Assembly: GCA_009733775.1 (NCBI GenBank)
Contig: WOGZ01000158.1
Location: 1 to 64,000, forward strand
Reading direction: 5' to 3'
Origin: Alectoria sarmentosa
Taxonomy: Eukaryota; Ascomycota; Lecanoromycetes; Lecanorales; Parmeliaceae
Length of the DNA: 64,000 bases
The notes below the pieces were generated by a model. That model saw nothing but the letters and a program-made list of their open reading frames with translations. It was not told where the DNA came from and made no database searches. Below are positions 56,540-64,000 of this stretch, piece by piece (the stretch's first letter is position 1; each line of letters opens with the position of its first letter). Made by a program: the position numbers and the translations under genes.

Positions 56540-57950
56540 CTTATCAACTTGTTCTTTCAAAAGGTTTCTGTCGACTTTCACGACAACGGCAATGCCTTCG
56601 GCCGGCCCGTCATCTTTATGTACTGGGTCGATAGGCACGTTAAGTTAGAATTCGTTCGTTGGCGATTGACCGTATCAGAAGACGGTTTCTTTGATAATTC
56701 CCTGCATCATTTCTTCTTGAGAGTGTGACCACATTCATTGCAAGTGGCCCTTACTTCCCTTTCAACGCCGGTCGCAAGGTTGATGAGATAATGGAAAAGC
56801 GCTGTACGCCGGCATCAAAGGTCCCAATTAATATAGACTAGTTTGTTGGGCTAGGCCTCTAATTCGCACTGTACGATATCTCTTAATTTGATCTAGTCAG
56901 TAGTACCACTAGATTCATCGTGTTAATTTCAGGAGACTCTAAGACCTCTCAGATCGGTCGAATGTGAGAGGACTGCCACTCATAATTTGGATTCCTCATG
57001 TTGTGACAGCACCAGGAAAACAATGTCAATCGTCAGGAGCGCTTTGAATATATGCCAGTATAAAGTAGGTTTTCGCTTCCGGGAGGTTGCTAATGAACTT
57101 GCACAGCAGACGCAATCTGGACTCTGCATTTGAGCAGATTAGTTGAACACCATTCCCTAGAGTAGAATCGAGAAAGGTACAACCCGACCGCATCTGGAGG
57201 AGACACCTTAAGCAAAGAATAGTCTTGAGGTCTGAGATTGCGCGTTCGGATTTAGGCAAGAATATCAATGAGAGCGCATTTCGTAAGTTATGTCACAGCT
57301 TATACATGAATGCTGACAATAATGATGTATGTCCGAGGATTGGTTGCGCACAGTTCCTGGGTGTATTTCTCACTGTATATCTGCAAACAGTATTGCGACC
57401 ACTAGGAAGAAGCTTACGGTTTCATGTCAATTTTCACCATCATCCAAGAAGTTTCTTGAATGTCAGTGCATTATGAACACTCGTGAGGACACATTCTTGC
57501 GCTTTACAATGTTTAGGCTGTTCTTCAGCGCCAGTTGTATTTCCATCGTATTCGCCCTCTGAGAGGGGAATAAATTGACTACTTTCCGAAATGCGCTCGC
57601 TCTGCCCTTTGATAGTGATTGAGATGAGGTTTGGTCGACATGGTGCCCGACATGCTGGCCCAGAGGCGTCATCCGGGGAAGGTCGACTTTGTCAATGGCG
57701 ACTTCCGAGGAAACGCGGTCCGTATCTCCAAGGCCACATTTAGTCTCCAGCCGGCTCCCTGCATGCATAGCAAGGTTTAGACGTCAATCGGATTCTTTCA
57801 CACCGCACGGGCAGGTGAGTCTGCCCGGATCCAATGATGATAGTTGACGTTCAAGATCTGTCTTTTGAATTCTGAAAAAAGAGAAGAGCTCGGGACAATG
57901 AGGAAAGTAAAGCTTCAATACAGCGATCAGAGTAGTGACTATTGACGTGT
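56540..57950. other. AT-rich tract without recognisable gene
   Basis: About 1.4 kb of low-complexity-free but stop-rich sequence on all frames. Short frames exist on both strands; none has a motif I can support. Confidence 0.5.
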
Positions 57951-57954
57951 TCAG

Positions 57955-58740
57955 TAGAAAGTTGGGTTAAAATAAGCTGTCGTAAGTTTTGACCAGGTAA
58001 TTTTATGCTCTAGGTCACTGCAGAGCGCGATGCCTCGACTGTACTTTGTAAAACGAGTATCTCTGGAATCCTTTTCATGAAGCTCGTTGAGGCGTTGCAA
58101 TGCGACTAACTGAAAGAAGGCGTCTCCATACAGTAAGCTTGGGTTGCAGAAGCCTTCAGCAACAAGCACTTACACTTCAGAAACCGTGAACCATCCTCCT
58201 GAATATCCTTGAAGTTGACAGCAGGAGTGGCAAATCGAAACACCATCTCGCTCTGTAACTACTCATTAACAGTATCGCGTTCGATCTCGTTCGTACCTTC
58301 TCCGCGTCTTCCGAATCATCACGAGCCGTGCATTGGCTTTGCGTGCCTTGGCGGACGCAACTACCATGGTAATGATCTGAGATTGTTAGTTGAACTTTGC
58401 ACAGAGGAATGGGGTGATAAATCCGCTTTCGTCTTTGATGCAGAGCTCGAAGTGACCAAGACAGCGGGCAATAAGTGGGAGACAGTCTATCCGGTAGAAA
58501 AGACGTAGGAATTTGCGGCGACACCGGTCGAACTATAGCCTGATGAGTAATAAGAAAATAAATTTGCCCACGAATGACTGCTTGAGGCACAATCCGGGAA
58601 GCGTATACTCTTGTATCTCATCATTAAGACAGCTGAACTGGCGGATTTCCAATATTTCATGAGGATTGTATCCTCGTCTGCGCTAGCACTCCTGAGAGGC
58701 ATGAGAGTTGCTACGAAGTTGACAGTGTTCAAAAATTTGA
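57955..58740 (-). pseudogene. Coding-like multi-exon fragment of unknown family
   Basis: Minus-strand pieces join with plausible introns. A piece ending 'DSEDAEK' meets a GT..AG intron of about 47 nt, then 'SEMVFRFATPAVNFKDIQED', an intron near 58140-58170, then 'LYGDAFFQLVALQRLNELHE' running to a stop at 57951-57953. Upstream, a Ser-rich frame is interrupted by TAG near 58485. It could be a real small gene with a damaged 5' end. No family is recognised. Confidence 0.35.
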
Positions 58741-58959
58741 AAGATCAAATACCGAGGCAAATGACTATGGCAAGTGACGACAACAACTAATGATCGTTGT
58801 GCCATCCTGCATGAGGCCCACACGACGTTTTTGAAAATTCACAGCAATAGCCGAAAATCCTTCAAGAAGAGAAAGGTCCTAAGATCGTATTAATGCAGTG
58901 TCGATTCGTGAAGCTCACTCACTGTATTGAAATGAAGTTCCGAAGCTAACAAGAACGAG

Positions 58960-59594
58960 TTCGCTGCCATGGCATGGTGACCAAAGGTTTCTTGGCACAG
59001 ATACCCATCACATACTGCACAATGAAATTCGAAGAAGTTGATTTGAGGCTGAGTAAATTAAGATTTGGGATGATTGTGGAGCAACCCAGCATGAAATCCA
59101 CCTGTGTTCGCACTGTCCCAGGTAACACTGGTAAAGATGAGGAAATAGAAAAACACGCTGGCGACTGATCTTGCTCCTTTCAGAAACGAAGAGGCTTTCC
59201 GTCAGTCCATTGACCGCGGGTATGCTTGGAACACTTGTTGCTGAGATAGTGTCGTGCTTATTTGAAAGGCCGCCAAATGTTGACCCATAGCTTTTGAGAC
59301 TATGTGTTGTACTTGCGCCGTACCAATCCATTGGAATCCTCACTTCGACGTATTTCCTTGCACCACTTCGGCGTGAACGCACATCCTCATCGCGTCGTTG
59401 TATAAGAAATGCATTGGCTTTTGAAAGCGCTTATCGATCTCGCTTGTGGCTGCATGTACAACATCTGTTATGTACCCATTTGGTTCGTCGTTGTCGGCGT
59501 AGTTATTGGTGCCGAATAAAAAGTTTAGTGTGGTATAGAGAAGGATCGAATGGATAAAGCGGCAACACTTGCGTAGAGACATGATCGCATTCAT
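58960..59594 (-). pseudogene. Coding-like fragment with in-frame TGA codons
   Basis: ATG at 59594 opens 84 codons ('LLYTTLNFLFGTNNYADNDE', 'HAATSEIDKRF'), ending in TGA at 59340-59342. Reading on in the same frame gives protein-like sequence ('GFQWIGTAQVQHIVSKAMGQ') to another TGA, and a further piece 'FFEFHCAVCDGYLCQETFGH' near 58980-59040 with a C-x2-C pair. The TGA codons could be former CGA (Arg). No family is recognised. Confidence 0.35.
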
Positions 59595-59828
59595 CCTTCA
59601 TTGTCTTTACCTACCAGGGGAACTCCGGACTCGAGGGCGAGTAAAATAAGTAATAATTAAGCCAAGGCTCGAGCCTTTGAGGCCTCACGGTTTGCTTCTG
59701 AGGGAGGCTGTGACTCTCCAGAAATCTCTGCATAAGCCCGTATCAAGGAGGTTGTCGACGAAGATAATAGTGAGTGTGACAAAAGTAGTTATTATTGAGC
59801 GAAAGGTTTAGCAGGGAAGATAAATGAT

Positions 59829-60050
59829 CTAGGTATCGGTTCCTGCGGCGAGATACATAGACGATCTGTTTCCACTCTTCGCCTCTAACCGCCTCCGCTT
59901 CCAAGATCTCCATAGGCAACAATCGCAGATTGTGATTATTGCCAATATAATTAGGCAGAGTGCTACCACCAGTAAAATTAAGAGCGCAGTCACCCTCATG
60001 GTCTGTGAGATTTGAGACCAAAAATCATCATGTAGAATGCTTCTCGCCAT
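59829..60050 (-). CDS. Possible small single-pass membrane protein
   Basis: ATG at 60050 opens 73 codons. Residues about 19-45 form one strong membrane helix (VTALLILLVVALCLIILAII) ending in CDCC, followed by a basic tail. It may be a real short protein or the end of a decayed gene. No regulatory signal or homologue is visible. Confidence 0.3.
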   Translation of the reverse strand: MARSILHDDFWSQISQTMRVTALLILLVVALCLIILAIITICDCCLWRSWKRRRLEAKSGNRSSMYLAAGTDT

Positions 60051-60165
60051 GAGCCTTTAGTCATCATTGTGAGCCTTCGAGAGCTTCGCGAACTCATGAT
60101 GTTTGTCCGACAGCCCGGAGAAAGGTATGCAAAAAACGCTCCGACTGATAGGTCTTTGATCTCCG

Positions 60166-60630
60166 CTACGAAAGTTTCTGACTGGGAAGCCTAGATCGCC
60201 ACGTCGGAGGTACTTCTTTCTTGCCACTCAAACTCCACGAAGACTTAGCAATCTGCTTCTTTTCACCAGCGTCATAATCGAAACGACGGAATATGTCTTC
60301 GCTCATGAAGATTTCGACTCGAATATCAACCTCGAAGTGATGAAAAGCATTCACAAGAATTTCTGCATAATATATCGAGAAATCTGCTATACTCATAGAA
60401 CAAAGAGTGTATCGGAGGGGGTTCTTTCTCGTGTTTTGCATATGTTGTTCAACCGCATTCCTAGGATCCCTCTCCAAAACCTTCAGTAGACCTCGACGGA
60501 GGCTCAAGAGCTCCTCGTCAAAATTAGCTCTCATGATTTGGAACTCATCGGCGACGCGCTTCTTCATCATGGTGATGAGATTTTCCATTTCTTCGACAGT
60601 GCTTCTCTTCACCGATCCCAGAAATTCTTT
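60166..60630 (-). pseudogene. Coiled-coil protein fragment
   Basis: A coding-like minus-strand frame of about 150 codons ends at 60166. It starts with charged helical sequence ('TVEEMENLITMMKKRVADEF', 'DEELLSLRRGLLKVLERD') and continues 'FHHFEVDIRVEIFMSEDIFR'. The first ATG in frame is at about 60588; upstream the frame is open a little further and then closed by TGA. It looks like the 3' exon of a larger gene or a remnant. No family is recognised. Confidence 0.4.
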
Positions 60631-61199
60631 CTCAGAAGTTGTCTTTCCATTCGGACATGGTCAAATTTGTGAGACACTGATATCTAGCCGTTGAGTGTAG
60701 TAGGGCGGAAGGGTTAAGACAGTAAGAATCAGGACTCTGAGACGTAGCCACCGGAAGAAAATTAGGCCATTAATTTGTTACCTCGGTCTTTTTGGCAGAA
60801 CGTTAATCTGAAGTTAAACACAGCGTGTCATCGAACATAAGCAAGAATCATCTTTCCGCAAGAATTTCCAGCGTTGCTAGGATCGTGCCCTTCCATTCTC
60901 CATGAAGCACTCTCGGTATCGTGCATGACGTCTGTCGCTGTGTTCTTTTCTCCTCCACCTGTTTCCACTCATGGCTTTCTCGTGATACGTAACGCGTTCA
61001 ATAGTCGAGAATCTGATTCTCAACATCTATGTAACTGACGGCTGTAGCCATGGCGATCTATTTCTGTTTCGTTCACCTTGAATCAAAACAAGCTCCTATA
61101 AATGAAATCACCCAAAGCTTCACGTTCAGCTCCAGAGCTGATTTCTTCTCGTGAAGGCTCTTGGCCTCCTCACTCTCATGCCACGCTTCAAAATCCACG

Positions 61200-62340
61200 T
61201 CTTGCATGTTTCCTCCTCTATCTTTGAAAGAATTGAAACTGTGACTGCGTGTGACGAAGCGTCACTCGATCGACCTCAAAACCGTATATTCGACCGCGTT
61301 CGTCAAAGAATTCCAAAACAAGGGATAATTTTGACTTGAGCTTCTTTCGAGCGCTGCTGATGTCTTTATCAAGCTTTGGCAGTCTGAGATGATCTTTATC
61401 ACCGAACTCTTCGAAGGCACGCTTGCTGGATGTTCGCTCTGGGACGATGAATTGCTGAGGCATAGTTGCGGTCTTCTAGAGCTTGAACTCTCTCTTCAAG
61501 CTACGCTCTGGTATCCTCTGACTCCGTAATAAGATTCTCCTCCAGAATGGATTTTTCAAAAATCGCTTCAGGACTTGCGGATCTCGGTTCCAATTTGATT
61601 ATCAAAGAATGCTTTGGTTCCCCGATCGCCTCAGTCGCTGCAGCTTTTACACCTCCCGACGTCTTGCTGGAGCCGGAATCCACTTTCTGCGTAGCTGCTT
61701 GCTGCTTGCTGCGGAGTTGTCACAATCCCTGGAGCATTCACTGTTCCACCTTGAATACTCTGTTCCCGGACTTCCTGCGTAGCAATCCCTTTAGAATTCC
61801 GGTTCTCGATCTCCACTGTTATTGTAGCTTTTCCCTTTTTACCAGAACCGGGATCCCGCTGTAGTATGTCTTCGGACTCAGCTTCGACCTCGTCGTTCTC
61901 CTCATCATCGAAACTGTCTTCATCTTCGCTTCCCTCGCTGCCCTCCTTATTGATTTTGGACAGGAAGGTTCGGCCTACTGACGCACTCGATTCCAGAGGC
62001 CGAATGATTCATGTCAAGTACTCTTCAAATCGCTTGAGTAGTAAGTCATGCTGCTTACCACCGCTGCAAGAACCCTATCGGGGTACTACGAGCCTTACCT
62101 GAAAACACTCATACGTTGGCGGATGTCAAGACACCCAAGCAAGGCATCACAGTATAATTGGAACTGTCTTTGTAACTCTTGAGTCTGTCGGGTCTTGATA
62201 TTGTCCTGGTTCTGGAGATGTACCAATTGAGGTGAATGTTGATCCAACAGCTGGCTTTGCTTAGTTAAAATGACTTCGCTTTCCTTTGCATAAAATGCCA
62301 AATATCATCATGTGGTAAGTCGGCGAGGTCATCGAATATC
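61200..62340 (-). pseudogene. Decayed acidic coiled-coil protein gene
   Basis: From the 5' side: 'EIFDDLADLPHDDIWHF', a frame change, then a Gln-rich helix 'QTQELQRQFQLYCDALLGCL'. A consensus intron (about 62025-62094) follows, then a frame with TGA and an acidic run 'EGSEGSEDEDSFDDEENDEV'. After that 'PEAIFEKSILEENLITESED' runs into TAG at 61501-61503 with 'LEERVQALED' directly after it. A last frame (61218-61463) reads 'TSSKRAFEEFGDKDHLRLPK'. At least two stops and two frame changes make it a pseudogene unless splicing is complex. Composition suggests a nuclear coiled-coil protein; no family is recognised. Confidence 0.45.
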
Positions 62341-63250
62341 TCGTAGCTTTGATTTAGCGGAGTTCGAAGCCACTTGGACATTTCTTTGCCTGCAGAAAGC
62401 ACCTTTTTGACGGCGGTCCACAATAACATGAGACCGCCGAGTATGTCCTAAGCGTTTCAATGACCCATCATCGTGTTTCCACTGCGACAAGAAAAGACAG
62501 GCCCTGAGTGATCTCGCTGCTCTTGTACTGCGAGTTCTTTCAATTCAGGCGGCCCTCGCGTTCCAAAATCTTAGCTTATGAGGTCGGCCGTCATGCAAAA
62601 TCATCCTAAGCCGATGATGCTCTTTTGCTCAACATTGCCGGTTTGTACCATTCTACGACAGGTAGAAACAGGGAGTAGAGAAAAAGAAAAGATGGTCTTG
62701 TTTTGATCTGGAAGTGAACACAAAAGGAGAATGTCCGAACTGCATGCACATGGGCTCAGGTTGGGGGCGAGCACAACAAAGTTTCTACTCATGCGGCTTC
62801 CCACTCAGAATAATCTTAAGCCTTTCCAAAATAGAACTGGGGAGTCATTTTTGCCATAATTGAAGCTCAAACACTGGGGCTCAACATGTTCTCCGTAAGC
62901 TTAACGAGGTTCATCCTATGCTTGAGAATCTCATCGAATAAATACTCGATTTGAGAGTCATCCAGCTGAAGATTAAGACTCACTCTGTCAGCATAGAGTA
63001 CATTTTAGGTGCTGTCCTAGATATGATTTTTTGAAAATCGGCGGCTTGCACAAAATGTAATTCAAATTAATCAGAGTGCTCATAGTAGCATAATTCGTAG
63101 CAAGACAATCAATGTAGGATCAAAGCAAGAAGCTCGGAAGAAAGAAATTCGGAAGAGCGCTATCTTGCCTTGGAAGACATGGATAATTATCGTATTGCTT
63201 TTGCCCATATGAGTGTACCATTACACAACATAATCCACAGCGTAAGGACA
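62341..63250. other. AT-rich tract without recognisable gene
   Basis: About 0.9 kb, stop-rich in all frames; no motif found. Confidence 0.5.
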
Positions 63251-63264
63251 GAAAAGTAGAAAGT

Positions 63265-63966
63265 TTAAGATAATAGTCGTCTGTCATCTCTGAGCCGGTT
63301 CTGTGCGGACTCATTTGTGGCACTTGAGGAGCTGGATGAAGTCTTAGAATCCTCGATGATGATACATACGTATGCCTTCGCTGGTGGGCTCAATAGGCTG
63401 TTTGTCTCCAAGTCTTGGACATCTTCAGGGCACAGGACGCTGTCGGAAGAGACCATGATAGTCGGCTATCTCCGGTCAGTGGCACACAATGAATGGCAAC
63501 GCTCCATCGCGTTCGCGATAGAAAAAATTGTGTCAAGATTCAGGTATGTGATGTGTAGGATGCTTAATTAATCCTTCTCAGAACTCCCATGTTAAATTGA
63601 TGAACGCAATTAAGGTGGCTGTTATTGTCGACTGCCTGTTGTATGACTGGTGATGTTGATGGAGTAAGCCCCATCCAGAAACCTCAGTAAAGAGCGAAAG
63701 AAGGAATAAAGGCCTGATGCAAGCTAGAACACACTCAAAGATGTGGAAAGTTTAGCGGCCGGAAGCTGAGGCGCTCTTCAGAAATGTACATCTCGAAACT
63801 TTGCTAGTCGAAAAGTCTGAGTTTGCTATCACGCGGGCGCTCCGGATTTCGGAATGTGAGAAACCGATGCTGATGGCCTCAAGGTCTCGAACAATATTGT
63901 TTCTGTGGGTGAAGAGTATAGCTTGAGAGGCCAATTCCATGTTCTTGGTACCGAGGTCAATCATGA
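63265..63966 (-). other. Two coding-like minus-strand fragments
   Basis: A frame at 63752-63966 ('MIDLGTKNMELASQAILFTH', 'SHSEIRSARVIANSDF') and a Ser-rich frame at 63265-63456 ('EDVQDLETNSLLSPPAKAYV') have protein-like composition. They could be neighbouring exons of a gene that begins beyond the window. No domain is recognised. Confidence 0.3.
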
Positions 63967-64000
63967 GATAAAAAGGATCTTGCTCTGAGTGACCTGTGAA

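Overview
This is nuclear DNA of a filamentous ascomycete (Pezizomycotina; Dothideomycetes is my guess, not shown by the sequence). The evidence is genes split by short GT-AG introns of mostly 50-90 nt, families typical of these fungi (SAT4/PTH11-like rhodopsin-domain protein, NACHT-ankyrin NLR-like protein, DUF7730-type proteins, fungal NCS1 permease, GMC oxidoreductase), wide intergenic stretches with microsatellites, and one run of Ns. No rRNA, tRNA, CRISPR array or intact transposon was recognised.

Layout. 0.2-23.7 kb is gene-rich: seven-TM rhodopsin-domain protein (-), NCS1 purine-cytosine permease (+), GMC oxidoreductase (-), cysteine-rich CXC-type protein with a frameshift (+), a 941-aa zinc-finger protein with a conserved C-terminal fungal module (-), a tandem pair of DUF7730 paralogues (+,+), a NACHT-ankyrin protein with a frameshift in its ankyrin block (-), and a THI20-type thiamine-salvage protein of 11 exons whose kinase half has lost its usual cysteine (-). 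23.7-26.7 kb shows no gene. A membrane-anchored GH16 enzyme (+) lies at 26.7-28.2 kb. 28.2-34.7 kb shows no gene and is dense in simple repeats, including a (GGGAT)n tract and a 120-N assembly gap. 34.8-50.0 kb holds a mitochondrial PrpD-type 2-methylcitrate dehydratase (-), a small cysteine-rich secreted protein with two introns (+), a SET-domain methyltransferase (+), two secreted hypothetical proteins (+), an aquaporin (+), and a tiny two-exon ubiquitin-like gene (+).

From about 51.1 kb to the end the sequence changes character. It looks poorer in G+C, long open frames disappear, and what remains is a series of coding-like minus-strand fragments broken by stops and frameshifts. One fragment carries a recognisable but damaged SNF2-helicase entry (HQVQAL motif followed by a Walker A-like GILSDDEMSLGK). 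Several stops are explicable as C-to-T changes (CAA or CAG to TAA or TAG, CGA to TGA), suggesting old repeat-induced or methylation-linked decay.

The genes do not form one pathway. The window reads as a conventional gene-rich segment with nutrient uptake and metabolism genes (permease, GMC, PrpD, THI20, aquaporin), cell-surface or secreted proteins (rhodopsin-like, GH16, three secreted proteins) and self/non-self or chromatin functions (NLR-like, SET), next to a gene-poor decaying compartment.
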